A DNA stretch of 64,000 nt, taken from the NCBI GenBank assembly GCA_016868855.1, contig VGFP01000002.1, forward strand, positions 349,210 to 413,209, in the 5' to 3' direction. How positions within the stretch are numbered: the stretch's first letter is position 1; the number at the start of each line of letters is the position of its first letter. The position numbers and the translations under genes were made by a program. The notes beneath the pieces were generated by a model. It was not told the DNA's origin. It saw only the letters and a program-made list of their open reading frames with translations, and searched no databases. Below, one piece after another: positions 37,825-45,981 of this stretch. The DNA is from Bacteroidota bacterium (lineage in GTDB: Bacteria > Bacteroidota > Bacteroidia > Chitinophagales > Chitinophagaceae).

Positions 37825-38433
37825 TCAAATCAGCTTTTTCGATAATAGCATTGATAAAATTGCATCAGACCAGATATCATATTCAGCACTGGAAGGGTGA
37901 AGCCCATCATCAGCAAGAAATTTGGCAGCATTGCACCTGATCCTTCCTCCACTGGTTATTTCGATGTAGTTGCAGGTGTACTTTGATGAAATATCCTTGT
38001 TGATTTGATTATATGCATCAATCTCTTGTCTGATCTTTTGCTGATCACGATCTTTTGCAAAAGGTGTACATCCCCAATCGGGAATGCTGATGACAAAGAC
38101 ATGCGACACATCCTTTCCATAGGCAATTGCTTTTTGCAATAAAAATTCGAATTCCTTTTTATATATATCAATGTCCATGCGTCGGTACTGGTTGTTTACT
38201 CCAATGAGAAGTGTTGCAAAATCAAATTGATCATTGATGTTTTTCAGTTTGATGTTTTCAATCAACTCACCGGTTGTCCAACCTGTTTTTGCAATGATGG
38301 TGGGTTCAAATTTTTTACCGGAGGCCCTTTCAATTTTTTTTATCAATTGAAATGGAAAATTTTGATTCATTTCAACAGATTCACCGATTGTGTATGAGTC
38401 ACCTAGAAAAATGAATGTATGCTCGTTGATCAT
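37825..38433 (-). CDS. SGNH/GDSL-type hydrolase
   Basis: 202 residues. Block I is FLGDSYTIGES with the serine nucleophile, block III is the oxyanion LLIGVNNQYRR (GxN), and block V is ADDGLHPSSAEYDIW with Asp and His. These are esterases, lipases or carbohydrate deacetylases. There is no signal peptide at the chosen start, so it is probably cytoplasmic. The substrate is unknown. Confidence 0.82.
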   Translation of the reverse strand: MINEHTFIFLGDSYTIGESVEMNQNFPFQLIKKIERASGKKFEPTIIAKTGWTTGELIENIKLKNINDQFDFATLLIGVNNQYRRMDIDIYKKEFEFLLQKAIAYGKDVSHVFVISIPDWGCTPFAKDRDQQKIRQEIDAYNQINKDISSKYTCNYIEITSGGRIRCNAAKFLADDGLHPSSAEYDIWSDAILSMLLSKKLI

Positions 38434-38508
38434 TGTGGTACTAAATTAAGACAGTTGTGCATCTGTTCATGTTGATTGCATCGTATTTTATTGATGTAAA
38501 TTGCAACC

Positions 38509-39453
38509 ATGTGTAAAATGGGGACTCTACTGGTTTTTGCTCTGCAATTTTGTTCAATAATATATGCTCAGGTCAAGGATACATCTATTATCTGGGAAGG
38601 TAAACAGGTTACTTTATCACCCATCGTGATCAGAAGCGGTACCAATGTGCCGGGTTTTATCCGCAAGGTGGAGGACGATACTACCTTTTACAAGGCATTC
38701 AAGAATTTAAGGGTACTGAATTTTTCCTCTATCAATGATATTAGAATGTTGGATCGAAAGGGCAGGGTGGAGTCGAGTTTATACAGCAAGTCCAGACAAT
38801 GGGCCAAAAATGGATGTCGAGTCACGACTGTTTTGGAGGAAAAAACTACCGGTGATTTTTATGATCGGGATGGAGATTATAATTACTACACGGCAGAATT
38901 GTATGCTTCCCTGTTTTTTTCGAAGGATACGATTTGCGGACAAACCAATGTCATCAAAGACATGAATCGTTCAATCAAAGGGAAAAAAGGTTTGGAGAAA
39001 AACAAGGAGCAGCTCAAAATGCTTTTTTTCAATCCCGGAAAGGACATTCCTGGGATTCCTTTGATGGGCGATAAAGTGAAAGTTTTTGACAAAGGACACG
39101 CAGGACTGTATGATTTCTCGGTCGATATACAAGATTACAAGGGTAAGTCGGCCTATGTATTCTCGCTCAAAATGAAAGAGGGACTTTCTTTCTTCAAAAG
39201 AGACAATGTTGTGATTGATGAAATGACGACATGGTTTGATTACGACAGTTTTGAGGTGTTGTCTCGAAACTATAAAATGAGTTACAGTGCAGGTGTTTAC
39301 AAGTTCAATGTTGCCATGGACGTTGAAATTTCAAAATTTGGAAAACTGCTGTATCCCTCTGTCATCCGATACAACGGTAGCTGGGGCGTAATGGTAAAGG
39401 GGAGCGAACGCGGGGTATTTACTGCTACGGTTTATGATCTTTCCAACAATTGA
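38509..39453 (+). CDS. Secreted protein of unknown function
   Basis: A 314-residue protein with an N-terminal signal peptide (TLLVFALQFCSIIYAQ). I do not recognise the family. The mature part is strand-rich, with the lead-in WEGKQVTLSPIVIRSGTNVPGF and a long segment of charged and aromatic residues (GDFYDRDGDYNYYTAELYAS). The pattern ends in strands such as KLLYPSVIRYNGSW, consistent with a beta-sheet outer-membrane or periplasmic protein. The last 22 bases overlap the convergent rluD. Confidence 0.6.
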   Translation: MCKMGTLLVFALQFCSIIYAQVKDTSIIWEGKQVTLSPIVIRSGTNVPGFIRKVEDDTTFYKAFKNLRVLNFSSINDIRMLDRKGRVESSLYSKSRQWAKNGCRVTTVLEEKTTGDFYDRDGDYNYYTAELYASLFFSKDTICGQTNVIKDMNRSIKGKKGLEKNKEQLKMLFFNPGKDIPGIPLMGDKVKVFDKGHAGLYDFSVDIQDYKGKSAYVFSLKMKEGLSFFKRDNVVIDEMTTWFDYDSFEVLSRNYKMSYSAGVYKFNVAMDVEISKFGKLLYPSVIRYNGSWGVMVKGSERGVFTATVYDLSNN

Positions 39454-40499
39454 TTGTTTTTTGTGTACCCCCTCCATTTTTCAATGACTGATTTCATGTC
39501 GCTTGGCAGCTCACTGTCAAATTTCATTTCTTTTTCTGTGAAAGGATGTGTGAAGCCCAGTGTCTTGGCATGCAATGCTTGTCGATTGCATATGGCAAAA
39601 CAGTTCTCCACAAACTGTTTGTACTTACTGAAAACTGTTCCTTTCACAATGGCGTCTCCACCGTAGGTTTCGTCATTGAAGAGTGGGTGACCGATGTGTT
39701 GCATATGGACCCTTATCTGATGTGTTCTCCCTGTTTCCAATCTGGATTCAACAAGGCTTACATATTTTAAATCTTCTAGCACAGTGTAATGTGTAATGGC
39801 TTCTTTGCCGTGATCACCTTCTGGATATACATCCATAAGTTTTCTGAATCGTTGGTGTCGTGCTATATGTCCTGTAATTGTTCCTTCTTCAACTTCAAAA
39901 TTTCCCCACACCAGTGCGATGTATTTTCTCTCAACGGTATGATCAAAAAATTGTTTTGCAAGCTTGATGGCAGCCAATTCTGATTTGGCCAAGACAATCA
40001 AGCCGCTGGTGTTTTTATCAATGCGATGAACCATTCCGAATCTGGGAAGTTTGGATTCGTCTAAGTCTGGCTGCTGTTGTTTCAAATGCCATGCTACTCC
40101 ATTGATCAGGGTGCCATTGAAATTTCCTGATCCCGGATGCACCACGAGTCCCGCAGGTTTGTTGATCACCATTACATGATCATCCTCAAAAACAATGTTT
40201 AAGTCCATCTGCTCAGGAACGATTTCATACGTCACCGGATCGGTATCTGTGTAGAAGATGATCTGATCAAAGGGCTTGACTTTGTAATTTGATTTGATGA
40301 CTTGGTTGTTGACAAGTACCATGCCATTGTCTATTGCCTGTTGAATTTTATTTCTTGAAGTATTTACGACCCTGTTCAGGATAAATTTATCTATTCTCAG
40401 GGGTTCTTGTCCCTTGTCGACTTGGATGGTCAATCTCTCATACAGCTCTTCAGCAGCATCATCTTTGACCTCGTCTATGGAATCTATTTCTTTTTTCAA
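39432..40499 (-). CDS. rluD: RluD-family 23S rRNA pseudouridine synthase
   Basis: 355 residues from the preferred TTG start. It has an S4 RNA-binding domain (LRIDKFILNRVVNTSRNKIQ), GLVVHPGSGNFNGTLINGV, the catalytic Asp in MVHRIDKNTSGLIVLAKS, and GRTHQIRVHMQHIGHPL. It makes pseudouridine in the 23S rRNA helix 69 region. No ATG is in frame before the S4 domain. The TTG at 40499 lies 21 bases after its -7 box, whereas a TTG at 40541 would lie upstream of it. Confidence 0.9.
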   Translation of the reverse strand: MKKEIDSIDEVKDDAAEELYERLTIQVDKGQEPLRIDKFILNRVVNTSRNKIQQAIDNGMVLVNNQVIKSNYKVKPFDQIIFYTDTDPVTYEIVPEQMDLNIVFEDDHVMVINKPAGLVVHPGSGNFNGTLINGVAWHLKQQQPDLDESKLPRFGMVHRIDKNTSGLIVLAKSELAAIKLAKQFFDHTVERKYIALVWGNFEVEEGTITGHIARHQRFRKLMDVYPEGDHGKEAITHYTVLEDLKYVSLVESRLETGRTHQIRVHMQHIGHPLFNDETYGGDAIVKGTVFSKYKQFVENCFAICNRQALHAKTLGFTHPFTEKEMKFDSELPSDMKSVIEKWRGYTKNNQLLERS

Positions 40500-40512
40500 G
40501 GGAGTGAATCTG

Positions 40513-40528
40513 TATTTTTGCAAAGTTA
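40513..40528. promoter_or_regulatory. Abutting divergent -7 boxes for lipB (+) and rluD (-)
   Basis: TATTTTTG at 40513-40520 reads rightward and TAACTTTG (minus strand, 40528-40521) reads leftward. They touch with no base between, so both polymerases would need the same DNA. Both match TAnnTTTG exactly. Confidence 0.5.
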
Positions 40529-40554
40529 ACGCCTTTCCCAACGAATTAATAAGG

Positions 40555-41253
40555 ATGCATCAAAAGGTTCAGCTCAACGATTTAGGTTCAATCGAGTATG
40601 GTGAAGCTTGGAAATTTCAGGACAATTTGCTCATGCACAATGCTGACATCAAAAAGAAGATCGCCAACGGTAACATTGCTGAAGATACCACTCACCACCT
40701 GCTTTTTTGTGAGCACCCACCTGTATATACATTGGGCAAAAGTGGAAAGGAAGAACATGTGCTGATCAGCAAGGAAGAACTAGCGAAAAGAAATATTGCT
40801 TATTATGAAACCAATCGGGGTGGGGATATCACCTTCCACGGTCCGGGTCAGATTGTAGGCTATCCAATCCTAGATCTTGAAAAATTTTACCGCGATATTG
40901 GTCGCTATCTACGATCACTCGAAGAGGTGATCATCTTGACACTTGCTGAATATGGGATCAAGGGTGAAAGAAGCAAAGGAGAGACAGGGGTGTGGATCGA
41001 TTCTGACAACAAAATGAAAGCCCGCAAGATTTGCGCGATGGGTGTACGCTGCAGCAGATGGATTACCATGCATGGCTTCGCATTAAATGTGAATACAAAC
41101 CTTGATTATTTTACCATGATCGTTCCATGTGGTATTGCAGACAAGCAAGTCACATCCTTGCAAAAAGAACTTGGGAAAGAGCTAGATGTTGCTGAAGTGA
41201 AAAGAGTATTGATCAATCAGTTTCAGAAGGTATTTGATTGTCAGGTTGTTTAA
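40555..41253 (+). CDS. lipB: Octanoyltransferase LipB
   Basis: A 232-residue lipoyl synthesis enzyme. It has LLFCEHPPVYTLGKSG, NRGGDITFHGPGQIVGYPILDL, the lysine in ARKICAMGVRCSRWITMHGFALNVN and the catalytic cysteine in IVPCGIADKQVTSL. It moves octanoate from acyl carrier protein to lipoyl domains. ATG 40555 gives the family's normal length. The lipA partner is not in the window. Its stop overlaps the convergent gene by 4 bases (TTAA shared). Confidence 0.94.
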   Translation: MHQKVQLNDLGSIEYGEAWKFQDNLLMHNADIKKKIANGNIAEDTTHHLLFCEHPPVYTLGKSGKEEHVLISKEELAKRNIAYYETNRGGDITFHGPGQIVGYPILDLEKFYRDIGRYLRSLEEVIILTLAEYGIKGERSKGETGVWIDSDNKMKARKICAMGVRCSRWITMHGFALNVNTNLDYFTMIVPCGIADKQVTSLQKELGKELDVAEVKRVLINQFQKVFDCQVV

Positions 41254-42071
41254 TCACCATTGATAAGGAATTTCCCCTTCTCCTTGACCCTGTCAGCCTC
41301 AGATATTTCGTATTTGAACCATCCGCTGTAGATAAAATTTGATTTATCAATCAGCAATTGTGATTCTTTGATATTTTTCATGTGGAAGATTGTTTGTCCA
41401 TCTTCTTTCCATACATGTAAATGAAATTTCCTTTTGTTCGTTTCGGGTAGCACCAACATGAGATTGTTTTCTTTGTTGACAAAAAGAAAAGGGTTGGGAC
41501 TCAGATTGTTTACTAGATCGATTTTTTCTGTGATGATACTGATGTTGAACCTAGTTTGGATGGTATCCTCCATTGTGGAAAGTGCGCTTTCAATCAGTTT
41601 CTTTTTGCTGATGATTTCAACGGAATCAGGTGATTTAATTATCTCTGCTGTTTGTTTTTCAGGGACAAGCAATTCTTTTTTTACAGGGATTGAAATGCTC
41701 TCTTTTTTTGGAACGATCGTACTTGTTATCGGTGGTGCCTCAGCAGTTGCTTTTTGGGAAGGAGTAAAATAATACTTACCATTGATGCCAACGTAAAAAA
41801 TTCGATAGAAAAAAAGAAGGTTTTTATTTCCCTTATCTACATATCCATTCTGCGGTGTATTGGGATCAGGCATGGAGGCGATTGATTTGAATCCGTTGAC
41901 AGAATCAGCAGATCTTTGAATCACCAATAAAGTCAATACCTCTTTCGGTTTTGTCCAATTGACAATGGTTGTGCCGTTTCTGTCAATTACCTTAAAAACT
42001 GGGAGCTCTTGAGCAAAAGAATTGACCGCAAAGCAGCTGATCAGGAAGAGTATTTGAAAAAATATTTTCAG
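41250..42071 (-). CDS. Secreted protein of unknown function, probable CTG start
   Basis: The frame is open without a stop from the TGA near 42100 to the stop at 41250. A canonical start exists only at TTG 41936, which would cut off a clear signal peptide. Translating upstream gives KIFFQILFLISCFAVNSFAQ after a CTG at 42071 (another CTG is just before it). The mature part starts ELPVFKVIDRNGTTIVNW, then a Pro/Ser/Lys-rich linker (about residues 110-155), then a strand-rich C-terminus with MLVLPETNKRKFHLHVW. I do not recognise the family. An alternative is a start codon lost by a sequencing error. It follows the ACC-deaminase-like gene on the same strand. Confidence 0.6.
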   Translation of the reverse strand: MKIFFQILFLISCFAVNSFAQELPVFKVIDRNGTTIVNWTKPKEVLTLLVIQRSADSVNGFKSIASMPDPNTPQNGYVDKGNKNLLFFYRIFYVGINGKYYFTPSQKATAEAPPITSTIVPKKESISIPVKKELLVPEKQTAEIIKSPDSVEIISKKKLIESALSTMEDTIQTRFNISIITEKIDLVNNLSPNPFLFVNKENNLMLVLPETNKRKFHLHVWKEDGQTIFHMKNIKESQLLIDKSNFIYSGWFKYEISEADRVKEKGKFLINGD

Positions 42072-42093
42072 CAGGTGGAATTTTGATTTAAAA

Positions 42094-42987
42094 TTATTGA
42101 AAATTCAGTTTACCAGATTGGATGCTTCTGTTGCCTTGCAGTCCACCACTGTGAATGAGCAGTATCTTGGATCCAGGTTTGAAATAACCTGTTTTGAGCA
42201 ATTCATAAAATCCATTTACCAATTTACCTGTGTATACAAAATCGGTTGGAATGCCATGCTGATCATAAAACCAGTTCATACCTTCATAAAGGGATTCGTT
42301 TGCTTTTCCATAAGCTCCATATTGAAGGTCAAATATTATTTTCACTTGATCTTTTTTTTCGATCAACTGATTGTTCAAATTGAAAATATCCTGCTGAAGT
42401 GAGTCCTCATTTTTCAGTGAAGAAAAAAGAATTAATTGTTGGTTGCTTTTCAATTTCAGTAGAAGTCCCGCTGCCATCGTACCTGTCCCTGCCGCAGCGA
42501 CTATATAGTCATACAAATGAATATCATCGATATCCAATATCTCACTTACCCCTGCAATGCCCATCGGGTCGAATCCTCCCATAGGAACTTTTAAAATATT
42601 TTCAGGAAGATCCCGTATCAATGTTTTTTGAAATTGATCAAATTGTTGATGAGGAATAAATTCAAGCTTCATCCCATACTTGATACAATCTTTTAATGTA
42701 TCATTCAATTCTTTTGGTTGATGTCCCTTGATATAACCAATCGATTGAAGTCCTTTTTCCTTGCATGCATATGCAGTTGCGTGCAAGTGATTGGAGTAAT
42801 ATCCGCCGAAAGTCGCGATGGTACTTTTTCCTCCTCGAATTGCTTCCTCTAGGAAATATTTCAATTTAAAATATTTGTTTCCGGAAATGATGGGATGCAG
42901 TTTGTCGATCCTTAAAATGGAAAGATGGATATATTTGTCACGGGTATATATATCCTCCAATATTTCTATGTGTTGATTCAGTCGCAT
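42094..42987 (-). CDS. ACC deaminase / D-cysteine desulfhydrase-like PLP enzyme
   Basis: A 297-residue fold-type II PLP protein. It has RIDKLHPIISGNKYFKLKYFL with the PLP lysine in SGNKYFKL, then GGYYSNHLHATAYACKE and the phosphate-binding AAAGTGTMAAGLLL. This is the family of 1-aminocyclopropane-1-carboxylate deaminase and D-cysteine desulfhydrase. In Bacteroidota the physiological substrate is usually not known. The reading direction is opposite to the nucleotidyltransferase gene. Confidence 0.82.
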   Translation of the reverse strand: MRLNQHIEILEDIYTRDKYIHLSILRIDKLHPIISGNKYFKLKYFLEEAIRGGKSTIATFGGYYSNHLHATAYACKEKGLQSIGYIKGHQPKELNDTLKDCIKYGMKLEFIPHQQFDQFQKTLIRDLPENILKVPMGGFDPMGIAGVSEILDIDDIHLYDYIVAAAGTGTMAAGLLLKLKSNQQLILFSSLKNEDSLQQDIFNLNNQLIEKKDQVKIIFDLQYGAYGKANESLYEGMNWFYDQHGIPTDFVYTGKLVNGFYELLKTGYFKPGSKILLIHSGGLQGNRSIQSGKLNFQ

Positions 42988-43025
42988 GATTTGTTAATTC
43001 CTTTTGACACTAGGAATTTTCATCA

Positions 43026-43033
43026 TAATTTTG
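43026..43033 (+). promoter_or_regulatory. -7 box for the NDP-sugar nucleotidyltransferase gene
   Basis: TAATTTTG, 15 bases before the ATG at 43049. It supports that start over an in-frame upstream codon at 43004. Confidence 0.45.
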
Positions 43034-43048
43034 CACAAATTTAACCGA

Positions 43049-43951
43049 ATGAAGCCCACCTTGTTGATTCTCGCTGCCGGCATGGCCTCCCGATATGGAG
43101 GGATGAAACAGATTGAGGCTTTTGGTCCCGATGGTGAAACCATCATGGATTATTCCATTTACGACGCCATCAGAGCGGGATTCGGTAAGATTGTCTTTAT
43201 CATTCGTGAAGAATTTGCAGATCAATTCAAGGAGATTTTTGAGCCCAAGCTCAAGGGCAGGGTGGAGACGGAATATGTATACCAGGACTTGGATGCTTAT
43301 TTACAGGGATTTCAGAGACCAGCAGACAGGACCAAGCCTTGGGGAACAGCACATGCTGTACTTTGTGCAAAAGAGGTGATCCATGAACCTTTTGCAGTTA
43401 TCAATGCGGATGATTTTTACGGAAGAGATTCATTTGAAAAGGCAGCTGATTTTCTCAGAACCGGCTGTACTGAAAAGTATTATTCCATCATCGGATATGA
43501 GTTGAAGCAAACTTTGTCTGAGCATGGCACTGTGAATCGTGGTGTATGTGGTACTGACAGTGAGGGTCATTTACAGAGTGTTGTGGAACGACTCAACATC
43601 TCATACAAAGATGGTATTGTAAAATGCGAAGACGGCTTATCCCCTGATACACTCGATGCAGACACGATTGTTTCCATGAATTTCTGGTGTTTTCATCCAT
43701 CCATTTTCAGTTATACAGAGAAACTCTTTGAACAGTTTTTAAAAGAAAGGGGACAAGAGCCCAAATCAGAATTCTTCATTCCCATTGTTGCAGATCAATT
43801 CATGCATGATGGGGGCGGAGAAATAGAAATCATACCAACAGTTGCCATTTGGTTTGGAGTTACATACAAAGAGGATGCACCTTCAGTGAGAAAAGCAATC
43901 AATGATTTGCTTGCGGATGGAGCCTATCCGGCAGGACTTTGGCGCAGTTAA
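43049..43951 (+). CDS. NDP-sugar nucleotidyltransferase
   Basis: 300 residues. The N-terminal LLILAAGMASRYGGMKQIE is the nucleotide-binding signature of sugar-1-phosphate nucleotidyltransferases, with KPWGTAHAVLCAKE and the metal-binding VINADDFYG. VNRGVCGTDSEGHLQSVVE follows. It probably joins an NTP to a sugar-1-phosphate, such as UTP with glucose-1-phosphate. Sugar specificity cannot be read. It is a single gene. Confidence 0.8.
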   Translation: MKPTLLILAAGMASRYGGMKQIEAFGPDGETIMDYSIYDAIRAGFGKIVFIIREEFADQFKEIFEPKLKGRVETEYVYQDLDAYLQGFQRPADRTKPWGTAHAVLCAKEVIHEPFAVINADDFYGRDSFEKAADFLRTGCTEKYYSIIGYELKQTLSEHGTVNRGVCGTDSEGHLQSVVERLNISYKDGIVKCEDGLSPDTLDADTIVSMNFWCFHPSIFSYTEKLFEQFLKERGQEPKSEFFIPIVADQFMHDGGGEIEIIPTVAIWFGVTYKEDAPSVRKAINDLLADGAYPAGLWRS

Positions 43952-43957
43952 CAAAAA

Positions 43958-45061
43958 TTACCCAAGAACAACCTTGACCATGTAAATATGGTCTTGCACT
44001 TTTTTCACTTGAGTGGATCTGTTGGATCCCTTCAGTGCTGATGTTTCTTTCATTCGGATATTCAAATCCTTCTCAGTTTCCTTGAGAGATTCTACAAGGC
44101 GATAAATATTTTTGGATTTGGTAGCAAATACAACACCTTTGGCGGATGCTTGTCTCGCATTCAAAATCCCAATTACTTCACCATTTTTGTTGAAAACGGG
44201 TCCACCGCTGTTACCTGGATTTGCAGTGATGGTAATTTGGCATGACATGGTATCTCCTTCGAGTCCTGTTTGAGCACTCAGGTAACCTTCATTGTAAACA
44301 ATTTCATCCTTGGGAAATCCCAGGGTAAATACCGGCTCGGAGAGATCTGTTTTCTTTCTGCTGAATCCATAAGGGAGGGATGTGGTGGCAGAAAAATCAG
44401 CATCATTTATTTTTAGCAATGCAATATCAGATTCCAAGTCTTTGTGTACGACTTCAGCCAGAAAATCCTTTCCCTCTACATTTTGTACATAGACTTTCAC
44501 AGCTCCTTTTAATACGTGCGCGCTTGTAACCAGGAAACCGTTTGGATCAACCATAAAACTCGTACCTCCAAATTTTACATCGGCACCAGGTTCAATTTTG
44601 GTTTTGATTTTATTGAACTCTGTAATTTGTTTGGTTGATTGTTTTTCCAAGTTGCTCACTTTTCTCCTCAATTCCTCCAGATCCCTGATAGGGGCATTGG
44701 GTGAGAAGAGGGAAACCATGCCGCTGATGAACAATGCAGTGATGCCTGCGATAGATGCAGCCACTGCAACAACCCTGCGGTATTTGCTCCAAAGGTTGAT
44801 GATTTTTGCTCCCGTTTTCAGTTGAAGATCTTTGATATCTGCGTTCTCTTGGAGTGTATGATGTGTGTCGTAGAGATTTGACTTGAATCGTCTGACCTGT
44901 CCGTATCTTTCCATTTCCTCCAAGAAAAAATGGTATTCCACTACTGTTTGATCAACTTCTGGATTGGATTTGCGCAATTCTTCGAACTGTGCCTTTTCCT
45001 CCGGATTGAGTTCGGATTTCAAGTATTTTTCTACCAATTCTGCAATGTGGAGTTGCTCCAT
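43958..45061 (-). CDS. Anti-sigma-like membrane protein fused to an HtrA/trypsin-like protease
   Basis: 367 residues in three parts. The cytoplasmic N-terminus (1-95) begins IAELVEKYLKSELNPEEKAQFEE, resembling zinc-free anti-sigma segments of Bacteroidota. One membrane helix lies at 97-119. Outside is a short coiled coil (about 125-150), then an S1C-type protease domain with His182 (TSAHVL), Asp212 (ESDIALL) and Ser285 (NPGNSGGP), but no PDZ domain. The sigma factor gene lies 20 bases upstream on the same strand, so it is very likely its partner. The protease may control release of the sigma factor; that is inference. Confidence 0.75.
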   Translation of the reverse strand: MEQLHIAELVEKYLKSELNPEEKAQFEELRKSNPEVDQTVVEYHFFLEEMERYGQVRRFKSNLYDTHHTLQENADIKDLQLKTGAKIINLWSKYRRVVAVAASIAGITALFISGMVSLFSPNAPIRDLEELRRKVSNLEKQSTKQITEFNKIKTKIEPGADVKFGGTSFMVDPNGFLVTSAHVLKGAVKVYVQNVEGKDFLAEVVHKDLESDIALLKINDADFSATTSLPYGFSRKKTDLSEPVFTLGFPKDEIVYNEGYLSAQTGLEGDTMSCQITITANPGNSGGPVFNKNGEVIGILNARQASAKGVVFATKSKNIYRLVESLKETEKDLNIRMKETSALKGSNRSTQVKKVQDHIYMVKVVLG

Positions 45062-45081
45062 ATCAGTTATTTATAATTGTA

Positions 45082-45669
45082 TCAATTGTTTTTATACTGG
45101 GCGAAGAACAGTTTTTTGAGCCTCACCAAGCACTTGTATTTTTGATTCTTTGCGTTGTCGGCGTTTGTGTACCCAAAGAAACTGGCAATCTCATGCATGT
45201 TCTTTCGGTGGACATAAAACGCTTCAATCAGGCTTTTGCAAGGCTCTCCGATTTTACCCATTGCGGTGCGCATCGTGAGATACTGTTGCGTAAGCTTTTC
45301 ATGCTGTTCCAGGTCTTCCTCTACCGCAACCACCTTGTCATAGTTCTCAACCTGTGTTTCGATGCGTCTGGAATATTGCAATTTCTTGAGCCACAATCTT
45401 CTACACACAGAATACAGGTAGGTTCTGATTTGACAGGTCAGTTCAAATTCGGGGGACCTTGATTTTTCATAGAGCACCATCATGGCTTCCTGAAAAACAT
45501 CCCTCGCGTCGTCTTCCGTCCCGTTGTTGCTGATGATAAAATGCTGAATCAGGCTGTAATTTTCCTTGTAAACAGCCTCAATTGCACCTTTTTTGTTGTT
45601 TCCGATGGACCTGAAAACTTCTTTTTCCTGTTCAGTTATAGCCACTTTGCTGGTATTAATACCCCTCAT
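45082..45669 (-). CDS. ECF-type RNA polymerase sigma factor
   Basis: 195 residues. Region 2 is visible as AVYKENYSLIQHF, then DDARDVFQEAMMVLYEK, with a short linker (about 85-120). Region 4 includes NMHEIASFFGYTNADNAKNQKYKCLVRLKKLF as helix-turn-helix. The spacing fits ECF sigma factors. The ATG at 45669 is chosen over a TTG at 45696. That ATG lies in the loop of a 5-bp hairpin (45661-45676). Cotranscription with the protease fusion 20 bases downstream is likely. Confidence 0.85.
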   Translation of the reverse strand: MRGINTSKVAITEQEKEVFRSIGNNKKGAIEAVYKENYSLIQHFIISNNGTEDDARDVFQEAMMVLYEKSRSPEFELTCQIRTYLYSVCRRLWLKKLQYSRRIETQVENYDKVVAVEEDLEQHEKLTQQYLTMRTAMGKIGEPCKSLIEAFYVHRKNMHEIASFFGYTNADNAKNQKYKCLVRLKKLFFAQYKNN

Positions 45670-45676
45670 TCGGGGT
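45661..45676 (-). promoter_or_regulatory. Hairpin holding the sigma factor start codon
   Basis: On the minus strand ACCCC, a six-base loop GAATGA, then GGGGT. The loop carries the ATG (45669-45667). A structure here could limit translation initiation. It may equally be chance. Confidence 0.4.
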
Positions 45677-45677
45677 T

Positions 45678-45721
45678 GTAACCCACAAAAGAACAAAAAA
45701 ACTTTTTTATAAGCGGGTTAC
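45678..45721. repeat. Inverted repeat GTAACCC / GGGTTAC between the sigma factor and the lipoprotein genes
   Basis: GTAACCC (45678-45684) and GGGTTAC (45715-45721) are exact complements 30 bases apart, enclosing an A-tract/T-tract pair (about 45695-45708). The region separates the two divergent genes and may hold regulator sites for both. Confidence 0.4.
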
Positions 45722-45784
45722 TTTCTTTTACTTTGCGTATTAAATCTAAATTTTAAACTTTTTAACTTTCAAAAACCCAAAAGA

Positions 45785-45952
45785 ATGAAAAAGGTATTTG
45801 CAATCCTCGCTATCGTTGCCCTCGCATCTTGCGGCGGTTCTCAAGAGACTCCAGCTGCTGACACAACTGCTGTTGCTGCTGACACTGCTGCTGTTGTTGA
45901 TACAACAGCTGCTGCTGTTGACACAACTGCTGCTGATACAACGAAGCACTAA
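45785..45952 (+). CDS. Tiny Ala/Asp/Thr-rich lipoprotein
   Basis: 55 residues. A lipoprotein signal peptide ends in ALASC (Cys16), so it is likely lipid-anchored. The mature part is low-complexity with repeats of AADTTA and VDTTAAA type and no aromatic residues. Codons are skewed to GCT for Ala. It is flanked by a promoter-like TACTTTG (about 45730) and a strong terminator at 45982, so it looks like a short, abundant message. Function unknown; such small acidic lipoproteins are common in Bacteroidota. Confidence 0.8.
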   Translation: MKKVFAILAIVALASCGGSQETPAADTTAVAADTAAVVDTTAAAVDTTAADTTKH

Positions 45953-45981
45953 GATTTTTTCATATGGCAAGCAATCGTTGA

